Source: Rhizobium sp. CF080 (GTDB taxonomy: Bacteria > Pseudomonadota > Alphaproteobacteria > Rhizobiales > Rhizobiaceae). From it: 64,000 bases of DNA. Positions 8,712 through 17,283 of the stretch are shown here, piece after piece; within the stretch, counting starts at the first letter, position 1, and each line of letters opens with the position of its first letter. The notes below the pieces were generated by a model. The model worked only from the letters and a program-made list of their open reading frames with translations, searched no databases and was not told where the DNA came from. The stretch lies in assembly GCF_000282095.2 (NCBI RefSeq), contig NZ_AKKC02000004.1:744001-808000 (forward strand), in the 5' to 3' direction. A program made the translations under genes and the position numbers.

Positions 8712-9551
8712 TTACAGGACGGTGCGCACCCGCCAGAGTTCGGGGAACAGTTCGACCTCCAGCATCTTCTTGAGATATGACGTTCCCGAGGTGCCGCCGG
8801 TGCCGCGCTTGAAGCCGATCACCCGTTCCACCGTGGTGACGTGATTGAATCGCCAACGGCGGAAATAGTCCTCGAAATCGACCAGCTTTTCGGCGAGTTC
8901 GTAAAGCTCCCAATAGGTGCCGGGCGCACCATAGACCTGTTTCCAGGCCTCCAATACCTGCTCGTTCTCGCTGCGTTTCGTGCGCCAGTCGGTTCTCGCC
9001 GCGTCTCCACCAATATCGAACCCGCGCCGGGCAAGCAGCATCAGCGCCTCGTCGTAAAGGCTCGGGCGGGCGAGGATGCCTTCCAGCATCTCGATGACAT
9101 CGGGCCGATGCGCATGTGGGCCGAGCATGGCGAGATTGCGGTTGCCGGCAAGGAATTCGATCGCCCGGTACTGATAGGACTGGAATCCGGAGGACTGGCC
9201 GAGCGAGGCGCGGAATTCGGTGTATTCGCTGGGCGTCATGGTGCGCAGCACGTCCCAGGCATTGTTGAGCTGTTCGAAGATGCGGGCGACGCGGCTGAGC
9301 ATCTTGAAGGCCGGCTGCGGATTGTCGTTGCGGATCGCCGAGATCGCCGAGGTGATCTCGTGGATGGCGAGCTTCATCCACAGTTCGGAGGTCTGGTGCT
9401 GGATAATGAACAGCAGTTCGTCATGGGCCGTCGAGATCGGCGCCTGCGCGTCGAGCACCTTTTCGAGATGCAGGTAGTCGGAATAGGACATTTTCTCGCG
9501 GAAGGACATTTCCGCGCCGTCAGCGCTGGGATCGTAGGGTTTCGAGCTCAT
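8712..9551 (-). CDS. kynA: Tryptophan 2,3-dioxygenase
   Basis: 279-residue haem enzyme that opens the indole ring of L-tryptophan to give N-formylkynurenine, the first step of the kynurenine pathway. Recognisable segments are [31 protein letters not shown] (substrate and haem pocket), [14 protein letters not shown], the haem-ligand region [15 protein letters not shown], and [11 protein letters not shown]. The length matches bacterial KynA. No kynurenine formamidase or kynureninase is nearby, so the rest of the pathway must lie elsewhere. The glutathione transferase gene lies 24 bp upstream on the same strand. Confidence 0.96.
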   Translation of the reverse strand: MSSKPYDPSADGAEMSFREKMSYSDYLHLEKVLDAQAPISTAHDELLFIIQHQTSELWMKLAIHEITSAISAIRNDNPQPAFKMLSRVARIFEQLNNAWDVLRTMTPSEYTEFRASLGQSSGFQSYQYRAIEFLAGNRNLAMLGPHAHRPDVIEMLEGILARPSLYDEALMLLARRGFDIGGDAARTDWRTKRSENEQVLEAWKQVYGAPGTYWELYELAEKLVDFEDYFRRWRFNHVTTVERVIGFKRGTGGTSGTSYLKKMLEVELFPELWRVRTVL

Positions 9552-9575
9552 GATGTCCGATATGTCTTCCGCGGC

Positions 9576-10229
9576 CTAGAATTCCACTTCCAACTCTACG
9601 ATTTCGTCCGGTTCGGCAAGTGCACCTTCAGTCCATTCGAGCATCAGCGGCCAGGCTAGGACCATCTCCGCATAAGCCGCGAGCTTTGGTTCGAGTTCGA
9701 CCGCATAGGTGCGGAAACGGGTGCAGACGGGCGCATACATCGCGTCCGCCACCGTTGGATTGGCGCCGAACAGCCAAGGGCCACCGCTCGCCTCCAGGCA
9801 TTCGGACCAGATCGTCTTGACGCGTTCGACATCCGGCCGGGCGCCGGAAAAGATCTTGAAACGCTCGTGCCTAGCCTTGAGGTTCATCGGCAGGGCGGAG
9901 CGCAGATTGTGGAAGCCCGAATGCATTTCCCCCGAAACCGCGCGACAGCGGGCGCGGTCGGCAATGTCGGCGGGCCAGAGACCGGCTTCCGGCGTGACCT
10001 CGTTCAGATATTCGGCGATCGCCAGCGTATCCCAGACAGTGACGTCGTTATGGGTCAGCCGAGGCACCAGCACGGAGGGCGACAGAAGCAGCAGTTCCTG
10101 GCGCGCGTCGTCATTCATCTCGACCAGCACTTCCTCGAAATCAAGACCTGCCATGCGGCACAGGAGCCAGCCCCGCAGCGACCAGGAGGAATAGTTTTTC
10201 GAAGAGATCGTCAGTGCCGCCTGCGTCAT
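9576..10229 (-). CDS. Glutathione S-transferase family protein
   Basis: 217-residue two-domain GST. The thioredoxin-like N-terminal domain has ISSKNYSSWSLRGWLL, where a Ser is the likely thiol-activating residue, and a cis-Pro region in SPSVLVPRL followed by VWDTLAIAEYLNE. The helical C-terminal domain includes PWLFGANPTVADAMYAPV. The start is ATG 10229. It lies 24 bp upstream of kynA on the same strand, so the two may share a transcript. Substrate unknown. Confidence 0.9.
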   Translation of the reverse strand: MTQAALTISSKNYSSWSLRGWLLCRMAGLDFEEVLVEMNDDARQELLLLSPSVLVPRLTHNDVTVWDTLAIAEYLNEVTPEAGLWPADIADRARCRAVSGEMHSGFHNLRSALPMNLKARHERFKIFSGARPDVERVKTIWSECLEASGGPWLFGANPTVADAMYAPVCTRFRTYAVELEPKLAAYAEMVLAWPLMLEWTEGALAEPDEIVELEVEF

Positions 10230-10345
10230 CAGTTTTCAACCCTTGCCGGACAATCATACTTGTCGCTTACAATCTTCTCGCATCGCGAGACATATTGCAC
10301 TAGCATTTTTGCACTGCCGCATTTTAGCGGCGCGGGGGTCCGTTC

Positions 10346-11560
10346 ATGCTCTACCAGGCCTATCAATTCCAGGACGACATCCTCGCCCCGATGCGGGATC
10401 TGGCCCGACGCCTGCAACTGATGTCCTCCACACTGTTTTTCGGTGCCGGAAGCGAGATGGGCCGGCATGCGGCCGCCGCACTTGAACTGATGTCGCGCTT
10501 CAAGATCACCCATGAGCGGCCGGAGTTTGAGATCACCTCGGTCACGATCGGCAATCGCGACGTGCCGATCGCTGTTGAGACGGCACTCGACCTGCCCTTC
10601 GGGCGACTCCTGCATTTTGTCGCGGACGTCGATACGCCCCGCCCGCGGGTGTTGGTGGTCGCTCCGCTCTCAGGCCATTTCGCGACGCTGCTGCGCGGCA
10701 CTGTCCAGACGCTGCTGAAGGACCATGACGTCTACGTCACCGACTGGGCCAATGCGCGGGATGTGTCAACGTCCGCTGGCCGTTTCGGCATGGACGACTA
10801 TGTCGACTATATTATCCGCTTCCTGGAAGAGATCGGCCCCCGCGGCCATATCCTCGCCGTCTGCCAACCCTGCGTCCAGGCGCTCGTCGCAGTCGCCGTG
10901 ATGTCCGAGGCGAAAAACCCGGCAACCCCGCGCACCATGACGCTGATGGCCGGACCGGTCGATACCCGCGAGAGCCCGACCAAGGTCAACGAACTGGCCG
11001 TGTCGAAGCCGCTGTCCTGGTTCAAGAGCGAGTTGATCACCGGCGTTCCGATGGGTTTTCCGGGCAGCGGACGGCGCGTCTATCCGGGCTTCCTGCAGCT
11101 GGTCGCCTTCATGAGCATGAACATGGAGCGTCATGTGGAGGCGCATCGCAAGCTCTACGGCCATCTCGCCAAGGGCGAGACGGCCGAGGCGAACAAGATC
11201 AAGCATTTCTACGACGAATATTTCGCGGTGCTCGACATGACCGAGGAATTCTACATCGAGACGATCGATCGCGTCTTCCAGAGGGCGGAGCTCGCGAACG
11301 GCACCTACACCCATCATGGCCGGAAGGTGGATCCCAACCATATCCACGCCACAGCGCTTCTGACCGTCGAGGGCGGGCGCGACGATATCTGCGGGCTCGG
11401 ACAGACCTCGGCCGCCCACGATCTCTGCCATTCGCTGCGCCCGCATCTGCGGCGCCATCATTTGCAGGCGAATGTCGGGCATTACGGCGTCTTCAGCGGC
11501 CGCCGCTGGGAGAAAGAGATCTATCCCGTCGTCCGCAACATGATCCTCGCGATGGAATAG
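10346..11560 (+). CDS. phaZ: Intracellular polyhydroxyalkanoate (PHB) depolymerase
   Basis: 404-residue alpha/beta-hydrolase of the intracellular PHB depolymerase family, which mobilises stored polyhydroxybutyrate granules. The start resembles the family (MLYQAYQFQDDILAPMRDLA). The nucleophile elbow reads HILAVCQPCVQAL with a cysteine (C173) in place of the usual serine, as known for the Ralstonia PhaZa1 type. A C-terminal histidine is available in ANVGHYGVFSGRRW and an Asp in VEGGRDDICG. There is no signal peptide, consistent with a cytoplasmic enzyme. It sits upstream of the malonate genes, which share the acetyl-CoA end product, but is separated from them by a putative operator region. Confidence 0.92.
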   Translation: MLYQAYQFQDDILAPMRDLARRLQLMSSTLFFGAGSEMGRHAAAALELMSRFKITHERPEFEITSVTIGNRDVPIAVETALDLPFGRLLHFVADVDTPRPRVLVVAPLSGHFATLLRGTVQTLLKDHDVYVTDWANARDVSTSAGRFGMDDYVDYIIRFLEEIGPRGHILAVCQPCVQALVAVAVMSEAKNPATPRTMTLMAGPVDTRESPTKVNELAVSKPLSWFKSELITGVPMGFPGSGRRVYPGFLQLVAFMSMNMERHVEAHRKLYGHLAKGETAEANKIKHFYDEYFAVLDMTEEFYIETIDRVFQRAELANGTYTHHGRKVDPNHIHATALLTVEGGRDDICGLGQTSAAHDLCHSLRPHLRRHHLQANVGHYGVFSGRRWEKEIYPVVRNMILAME

Positions 11561-11590
11561 CCTAAAACCGCTCGGTCTCGCGGCGCTGAC

Positions 11591-11621
11591 TTGCATACGA
11601 TCCAGTATCTGCTGTATGCAA
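11591..11621 (+). promoter_or_regulatory. Candidate GntR (MatR-type) operator pair upstream of matA
   Basis: Two near-palindromic 10-mers, TTGCATACGA (11591-11600) and CTGTATGCAA (11612-11621), are 21 bp centre to centre and together make an inverted repeat with 8-bp arms (TTGCATAC / GTATGCAA). Each resembles the TTGTATACAA-like sites bound by FCD-type GntR regulators. The same TTGCATACGA occurs in front of the operon that encodes the GntR protein at 17284-17973. Confidence 0.6.
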
Positions 11622-11643
11622 TGAATGGGCAGGAGAAAAAGAG

Positions 11644-13017
11644 ATGAGCAACAAGGACCCAGTTTTCGGCTGGTGGGATGCTCCTCCGTTTATCGGCGAG
11701 CTGATCCAGTCATTGTCGGGCCGCGGCCGAGCCTTGTTCGGCCTTTCGTCACCACCGGTACAGAACCGCGATCTGATCGGTCTGGCCGAGATGATCCTGT
11801 CGCGCCGGGGCGAAGTTTCGGGCGCCATCCTTGCTGAAGCATTCCTCGAAGCCTATCGTCAGGCAAGCGCCTTGGAGCGAGACGCTTTCATGCGCGCGCT
11901 GCTCGATCGCTTCGGTCCCGATCGCACGGCCCTCGATGCCGCGGCCGCGGCCTATAACACCGAGCCGAGCGCCCAGAATATTGCAAGGCTGCACGAGGCG
12001 GCCGAACCGCGCCGGCAGGAGCTTTTCCGTCGCATCAATTTCGCCAAGCGCGGCACCGCGACGCTGGTCGAGATGCGCGAGCATCTGATGGACATGCTGT
12101 CAAAGGAACCGGCGCTGCAGCCGGTCGACCTCGACTTCTGCCATCTCTTCTCCTCATGGTTCAACCGGGGTTTCCTGATGTTGCGATCGATCGACTGGAC
12201 CACGCCCGCCAATATCCTGGAGGCGCTGATCCGTTACGAGGCCGTGCATGATATTGACGGCTGGGACGACCTGCGCCGGCGGCTGGCGCCCGTCGATCGC
12301 CGCTGTTTCGGTTTCTTCCACCCGCAATTGGAAGACGAACCGCTGATTTTCGTCGAGGTGGCGCTGACCGACCACCTGCCGGCCTCGGTCGACGCGCTTC
12401 TCGCCCGCGACCGCCAGCCGCTGGAAGTCCAGCAGGCGACGACCGCCGTTTTCTATTCGATTTCCAACTGCCAGCGCGGTCTGGCCGGCATTTCGCTCGG
12501 CAATTTCCTGATCAAGCAGGTCGTCAACGACCTGAAGCGCGACCTGCCGCGGCTTGAAAATTTCGTGACGCTCTCTCCCATGCCGGGCTTCGGCGCCTGG
12601 TTGCGCGGCGAAAGCCGGTTCACCGACAGCGCGCAAATCCAGGAGGAAAAGCAGCGGCTTATGGCCCGGCTTGAAGGTGATTGGGCCGCTGCCGGCGAGC
12701 GCGAGCTCGACCAGATCCGGCGCGCCATGCTGCCGCTCGCGGCGCATTACCTGTTGAACGTTCGCCGTGGCAACGGCCGTCCGGTCGATCCGGTCGCCCG
12801 TTTCCACCTCGGAAACGGTGCGCAGGCCGAACGGCTCAATTTCCTCGGTGACCGTTCGCAGAAGGGCATGCGCCAGTCATACGGCCTGATGGTGAACTAT
12901 CGCTACCGGCTTGGCGAGATCGAAAAAAATCATGAAGCTTATGCCGAAAACGGCCATATCGCAGCGATGCCGGCGCTGCGCAAACTGGCCCAACCGGTTT
13001 CACAGGAGGTGTTTTGA
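11644..13017 (+). CDS. matA: Malonyl-CoA decarboxylase
   Basis: 457-residue enzyme that converts malonyl-CoA to acetyl-CoA and CO2. Family landmarks are the helical N-terminal half, RIDWTTPANILEALIRYEAVH (split here as in the family), FFHPQLEDEPLIFVEVALT near the active site, FYSISNCQRGLAGISLGNFL, and FVTLSPMPGF. The C-terminal half has AHYLLNVRRGNGRPVDPVARFHLGNGA. The ATG has AGGAGAAAA upstream. Its stop overlaps the next ATG (TGATG), giving the two-gene order known from rhizobial malonate operons. No MatC-type malonate carrier follows it. Confidence 0.96.
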   Translation: MSNKDPVFGWWDAPPFIGELIQSLSGRGRALFGLSSPPVQNRDLIGLAEMILSRRGEVSGAILAEAFLEAYRQASALERDAFMRALLDRFGPDRTALDAAAAAYNTEPSAQNIARLHEAAEPRRQELFRRINFAKRGTATLVEMREHLMDMLSKEPALQPVDLDFCHLFSSWFNRGFLMLRSIDWTTPANILEALIRYEAVHDIDGWDDLRRRLAPVDRRCFGFFHPQLEDEPLIFVEVALTDHLPASVDALLARDRQPLEVQQATTAVFYSISNCQRGLAGISLGNFLIKQVVNDLKRDLPRLENFVTLSPMPGFGAWLRGESRFTDSAQIQEEKQRLMARLEGDWAAAGERELDQIRRAMLPLAAHYLLNVRRGNGRPVDPVARFHLGNGAQAERLNFLGDRSQKGMRQSYGLMVNYRYRLGEIEKNHEAYAENGHIAAMPALRKLAQPVSQEVF

Positions 13018-14546
13018 TGGCTGGTAATCTCTACGACGCGCTGCTCGGCGGCCTCGACCGGGAGGATCGGCTGCTCCTGACGGACGAAACGGTCGGCACC
13101 ATGAGCTACCGCGCCTTCGCCGATCAATGCGCGCGACTGGCCGGAGCGCTTCTCGAAGCCGGCCTGCAGCCGGGCGACCGGGTCGCGGTCCAGGCGGAAA
13201 AGTCGGTGGCGGCGCTGGCGCTCTATCTTGCGACGGTCAGGGCCGGCGGCATCTACCTGCCGCTCAACATCGCCTATACACCGGCGGAAATCCAATATTT
13301 CCTGACCGACGCCGAGCCCGCGATTTTCGTCTGCGATCCTTCGAAGCTCGAGGCTCTGCAGCCGATTGCCAAGGCGGCCGGTGCGAAAATCTTGACGCTC
13401 GACCCGCTGGGCAAGGGGACGCTCACCGACGCGGCCGCTGTCGCCACGCCGATCGCTAAAACCTCGGCGCGGGGCGGGGCGGACATTGCAGCCATCCTCT
13501 ACACATCCGGCACGACTGGGCGCTCCAAGGGGGCCATGCTCAGCCACGACAACCTTCTGTCGAACGCGATGTCGCTGGTGGAAAGCTGGCGCTTTACCGA
13601 CAAGGACGTGCTGATCCACGCGCTGCCGATCTTCCACACGCACGGGCTTTTTGTCGCCACCAACGTGGTGCTCGCCTCGCGCGCCTCGATGATTTTCCAG
13701 CCTAAATTCGATCCGAACAAGATCATGGAGGCGATGCCGCAGGCGACTGCGCTGATGGGCGTGCCGACCTTCTACACGCGCCTCCTGCAGCATCCGGGAC
13801 TGGACAAGGCAAGCACCGCCCATATGCGGCTGTTCGTCTCCGGTTCGGCGCCGCTTCTGGCCGAGACTCACGAGGAATGGCAGGCGCGCACCGGACACGC
13901 CATCCTCGAACGCTACGGCATGACCGAGACCAACATGAATACTTCGAATCCCTATGACGGGCGGCGTCTCGCCGGCACGGTCGGCTTTCCGTTGCCGGGC
14001 GTCCGGGTGCGGATCACCCATCCGGAAACCGGCACATCCCTCGGCACCGAGGAGATCGGCATGATCGAAGTGCACGGCCCGAACGTGTTTTCGGGCTATT
14101 GGCACATGCCGGAAAAGACCGCAGCGGAATTCCGCAAGGACGGCTTCTTCATCACGGGCGATCTCGGCAAGGTCGACCCGGACGGCTACCTGCATATCGT
14201 CGGCCGCGGCAAGGACCTCATCATCACCGGCGGCTACAATGTATACCCGAAAGAGGTGGAGATGGAGATCGACGCCATGCCGGGCGTCTATGAAAGCGCC
14301 GTCTTTGGCGTCAAGCATGCGGATTTCGGCGAGGGCATCATTGCCGCGATCGTCCTGAAAACGGGCGCCCAGCTGACCGAACTGGACGTCATCAAGGCGC
14401 TCGACGGCCGCCTGGCGGGCTATAAACGCCCGAAGAAGGTGGTGTTCATGGCCGAACTGCCGCGCAACACCATGGGCAAGGTCCAGAAGAATATACTCCG
14501 CGATCAGTTTTCCCGAACTTTCGAGCCCGCAGCAGTCGCAAAATAG
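13017..14546 (+). CDS. matB: Malonyl-CoA synthetase (malonate:CoA ligase)
   Basis: 509-residue member of the acyl-adenylate-forming family that activates malonate to malonyl-CoA with ATP and CoA. The AMP-binding loop is ILYTSGTTGRSKGAML; further motifs are ERYGMTETNMNTSNPYDG, TGDLGKVDPDGYLHIVGRGKD, GGYNVYPKEVE, and the catalytic lysine region PRNTMGKVQKN. I use ATG 13017, which overlaps the decarboxylase stop by one base and has AGGAGGTG upstream. Together the two enzymes turn malonate into acetyl-CoA. Confidence 0.95.
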   Translation: MAGNLYDALLGGLDREDRLLLTDETVGTMSYRAFADQCARLAGALLEAGLQPGDRVAVQAEKSVAALALYLATVRAGGIYLPLNIAYTPAEIQYFLTDAEPAIFVCDPSKLEALQPIAKAAGAKILTLDPLGKGTLTDAAAVATPIAKTSARGGADIAAILYTSGTTGRSKGAMLSHDNLLSNAMSLVESWRFTDKDVLIHALPIFHTHGLFVATNVVLASRASMIFQPKFDPNKIMEAMPQATALMGVPTFYTRLLQHPGLDKASTAHMRLFVSGSAPLLAETHEEWQARTGHAILERYGMTETNMNTSNPYDGRRLAGTVGFPLPGVRVRITHPETGTSLGTEEIGMIEVHGPNVFSGYWHMPEKTAAEFRKDGFFITGDLGKVDPDGYLHIVGRGKDLIITGGYNVYPKEVEMEIDAMPGVYESAVFGVKHADFGEGIIAAIVLKTGAQLTELDVIKALDGRLAGYKRPKKVVFMAELPRNTMGKVQKNILRDQFSRTFEPAAVAK

Positions 14547-14565
14547 CCGATCGTGATTTTAGGAC

Positions 14566-14607
14566 TTGACGGTTCATGTATACGCGTGGACTATGAATTG
14601 CATACGA
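14566..14607 (+). promoter_or_regulatory. Promoter and candidate GntR operator pair before the UGSC operon
   Basis: TTGACG (14566-14571) and GACTAT (14589-14594) with 17-bp spacing make a plausible promoter. Two operator-like 10-mers, ATGTATACGC (14576-14585, inside the spacer) and TTGCATACGA (14598-14607, just past the -10), are 22 bp centre to centre. The second is identical to the site before matA. This layout suits repression by the GntR protein encoded as the third gene of the operon. Confidence 0.6.
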
Positions 14608-14634
14608 GCGCGGATCATTTCGGGAGGAAGTGGG

Positions 14635-16302
14635 ATGTTGCAACAGGGAAAGCCGGACAGCGCTCAGCCGCTTGTCACCGTCCACAACCCGATGGGTTAC
14701 CCGCCCAAGGTCAGCCGCAAGCAGCCGGCGGACCGGCCGACAAGCCTCGACGGCAAGGTCATCTATCTTGTCGACAGCCGCTTTGACGATTCCGTCGAGC
14801 TCCTGAAGGAGGTCGAAGCCTGGTTCGCGCGCAACATGCCGTCGGTCGAGGTGCGTATTCGCCAGCTCGCTAACATGTATTCCAAGGACGATCCGACGCT
14901 CTGGCAAGAGATCAAGGCGAGCGGCCATGCCGCGATCATCGGCGTCGGACATTGCAGCACCTGCGCACCGGCCGTCACCACTCATGCGATCACGCTTGAA
15001 ACCAAATACGGCGTGCCGACCGCGGCAATCCATACAGACAAGTTCGACAAGGTCGTTCGCTCCGTCGCCAAGATGGGTGGCCTCTCGCAGCAGCCGCTGG
15101 TCTTCGTGCCCCAGCCGGTGATGGGTAAGACACCGGAAGAGCTGCGCGCCTATGTGGAGGGTATCGACCCGATCAGCGGCAAGCCGGTGATGAAGGAAAT
15201 CATCGATGCTCTGACCGTCGGCCTTTCGGCGAGCGCCGAGGATGCGCAGTTCGAGCGCAGCACGCCGCGCCTCATCGAGCCGGACACGGAGGACAATCTC
15301 CACGCCGCGTTCCTGCGCAACAGCTGGACCGACAAGCTGCCGATCATCCTGCCGACAGACGCCCGCGTCGCCGACATGCTGGCCGGCACATCCCGCAAGC
15401 CGGACGAGGTCGTCGGCCACATGCAGCCGACCACCAATCGTGGCCTTTGGGAATACACGGTCGAGAAGGTTGCCGTGAACGCCGTCATGGCCGGCGCTTC
15501 GCCCGAATATTTCCCGGTGATCCTGGCACTGGCGGCAGCCCAGATTTCTGCCCGCGGCTCGACCTCCTCGTCGGCAGCGGCCATGGCAGTCGTTAATGGA
15601 CCTGTCCGCAACGAGATCGGCATGAACTGCGGCGTCGGCGCGCTCGGTCCCTACAGCCATGCCAATGCCACGATCGGCCGCGCCTTCGGGCTGCTGTCGC
15701 AGAACCTGCAGGGCGGCTCGGTTGTGGGCGAGACCTTTATGGGTTCCCTCGGCAACAACTATACCTATAACAACCTGACCTTTGCGGAAAACGAGGAGCG
15801 GAGCCCGTGGGAGCCGCTGCATGTGCAGAAGGGTTTCGACGCCAAGACGAGTGCTGTCAGCATCTTCCACGGCTGCCGTTCCACGACCTTCAGCCTCGGC
15901 CTGCGCAAGGAATACTGGCGCGAACACGTACGCGACATGCTGCTCGGCACCGATGCGATCACGGCGCCGACGCTGGTGCTCGACCCGATCTGCGCCAGGC
16001 AGTTCATCGATCGCGGCGGTTTCGTGAACAAGCAGGACCTCTTGAACTTCATCTACGAGACGGCGCAGATGCCGGCCGGTCGCTATTGGGACCTGCAACT
16101 GGTGCAGAATTATATCTATCCCCGCGCCACCTTCGGCGAGGAACCGATGGCCGGCAAGCTGAAGCCCGGCAAGGACGAACTCATCCACATCTTCCGCCCG
16201 CAGGACATCAATGTCGTGGTCGTCGGCGGCGAATCCAACGGCTATTGGCAGATCTACGGCGCGCATTACCGCACGACCGTTTCCATCGACGATTGGCGCT
16301 GA
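14635..16302 (+). CDS. UGSC-family (cysteine form) thiol-redox protein, two-domain
   Basis: 555-residue cytosolic protein. The N-terminal domain (about residues 38-190) matches the UGSC (seleno)protein family as I know it: VIYLVDSRFDDSVELLKEVE, then AAIIGVGHCSTCAPAVTTHA with C107-S-T-C110 where relatives carry U-G-S-C. The long C-terminal part (about 230-555) contains RGSTSSSAAAMAVVNGP, EIGMNCGVGALGPYSHANAT and STTFSLGLRKEYW. I cannot assign that part to a characterised enzyme. The CxxC placed before a helix, followed by KYGVPTAAIHTDKF, recalls the redox loop of glycine-reductase substrate-binding subunits. ATG 14635 has GGGAGGAAG upstream. A thioredoxin-reductase-like gene starts 2 bp after the stop, a likely electron donor. 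The reaction is unknown. Confidence 0.8.
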   Translation: MLQQGKPDSAQPLVTVHNPMGYPPKVSRKQPADRPTSLDGKVIYLVDSRFDDSVELLKEVEAWFARNMPSVEVRIRQLANMYSKDDPTLWQEIKASGHAAIIGVGHCSTCAPAVTTHAITLETKYGVPTAAIHTDKFDKVVRSVAKMGGLSQQPLVFVPQPVMGKTPEELRAYVEGIDPISGKPVMKEIIDALTVGLSASAEDAQFERSTPRLIEPDTEDNLHAAFLRNSWTDKLPIILPTDARVADMLAGTSRKPDEVVGHMQPTTNRGLWEYTVEKVAVNAVMAGASPEYFPVILALAAAQISARGSTSSSAAAMAVVNGPVRNEIGMNCGVGALGPYSHANATIGRAFGLLSQNLQGGSVVGETFMGSLGNNYTYNNLTFAENEERSPWEPLHVQKGFDAKTSAVSIFHGCRSTTFSLGLRKEYWREHVRDMLLGTDAITAPTLVLDPICARQFIDRGGFVNKQDLLNFIYETAQMPAGRYWDLQLVQNYIYPRATFGEEPMAGKLKPGKDELIHIFRPQDINVVVVGGESNGYWQIYGAHYRTTVSIDDWR

Positions 16303-16304
16303 CG

Positions 16305-17279
16305 ATGGCGAACGATTACGACATCGCGGTCATCGGAGCAGGCGTAGCGGGGCTCAATGCCGCGATCGCAGCCGCCCGCCACGGCGCGCGCACGATGATC
16401 ATTGACATGCTCGGCGCCGGCGGCCAGGTGATCAATGTCGACCGCATTGACAATTTTCCAGGCCCAAGCGAAGGCATGTCCGGTTTCGAACTCGGCCCGA
16501 TGCTGCAGATGCAGGCGGACGAGGCAGGCGTCGAATTCGCGCTTGATACGATCGAGACCATCTCGAAGACGGATAGCGGCTTCCGCATCGCCGGCGCAGA
16601 TCTCGATCTGACCGCAGGCGCGGTGATCATTGCTGCCGGCTCGGCCAAACGCACGCTCGGCATTCCGGGCGAAGCGGAATTCGAGGGGCGCGGCGTTTCC
16701 CACTGTGCCTCCTGCGATGGACCGCTGATGCGCGGCAAGGATGTCTGCATCATCGGCGGCGGGGATTCGGCGCTCGACGAAGCGCTGGCGCTGGTCCCTC
16801 ATGCCACCCGCATCACGGTCATTCATCGCGGCTCGCGCCTCCGTGCCAGCGCCGCTTTGCAGGCAAAAGCCAACGAAGCCTCCAACATTGAAGTCAGACT
16901 GAATACGATTGCGACTGCCATCAGCGGCGAAGGCGGCGTCAGCGCCATAACGGTCCGCGATCTTTCGACCGGCGCAGAGAGCGACGTCGCCTGCCACGGC
17001 ATCTTCGTCTATGTGGGCCTGGAGCCCAATACATCCTTCCTGAGCGACACGGTGACACTAGCCCCGGACGGCCGGATCGTCGTCGATCTCGACATGCAGA
17101 CGTCGGTGCCGGGCATTTTCGCAGCCGGAGATATTCGCGCCCGTTCGGTGGCTCATCTGGCGGCCTCGGCCGGCGACGGAGTGACGGCGGCTATCACTGC
17201 GGTGCGTCAGCTGGCAGAGCAAAAAGGGAATACCCAACAGGCGGAGCCGCATTTTGCGGCGGCCGCATCGGCAGGATAG
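16305..17279 (+). CDS. Thioredoxin-reductase-like FAD/NAD(P)H pyridine nucleotide-disulfide oxidoreductase
   Basis: 324-residue flavoprotein of the low-molecular-weight TrxR class. The FAD-binding motif is AVIGAGVAGLNAAIAAARHG at the N terminus; the redox-active pair is C134-A-S-C137 (HCASCDGPLM); the NAD(P)H-binding motif follows (CIIGGGDSALDEALAL); GIFAAGDIRARSV is the C-terminal FAD motif. The usual CATCDG of housekeeping TrxB is altered to CASCDG. It begins 2 bp after the UGSC-family gene and most likely reduces that protein's disulfide directly or through a thioredoxin. It is probably not the cell's main TrxB, given its operon. Confidence 0.9.
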   Translation: MANDYDIAVIGAGVAGLNAAIAAARHGARTMIIDMLGAGGQVINVDRIDNFPGPSEGMSGFELGPMLQMQADEAGVEFALDTIETISKTDSGFRIAGADLDLTAGAVIIAAGSAKRTLGIPGEAEFEGRGVSHCASCDGPLMRGKDVCIIGGGDSALDEALALVPHATRITVIHRGSRLRASAALQAKANEASNIEVRLNTIATAISGEGGVSAITVRDLSTGAESDVACHGIFVYVGLEPNTSFLSDTVTLAPDGRIVVDLDMQTSVPGIFAAGDIRARSVAHLAASAGDGVTAAITAVRQLAEQKGNTQQAEPHFAAAASAG

Positions 17280-17283
17280 GCCC

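Noticed and set aside
12939..14318. 459-codon minus-strand frame
   Set aside because: Antisense to matA and matB, no family motif.
14953..14964. Possible selenocysteine at the UGSC-type motif
   Set aside because: Both positions are TGC cysteine codons; there is no in-frame TGA and no sign of a SECIS element.
14446..16266. 606-codon open frame on the minus strand
   Set aside because: Antisense to matB and the UGSC-family gene; its product is rich in His, Asp and Arg with no domain, as expected from codon-position bias.
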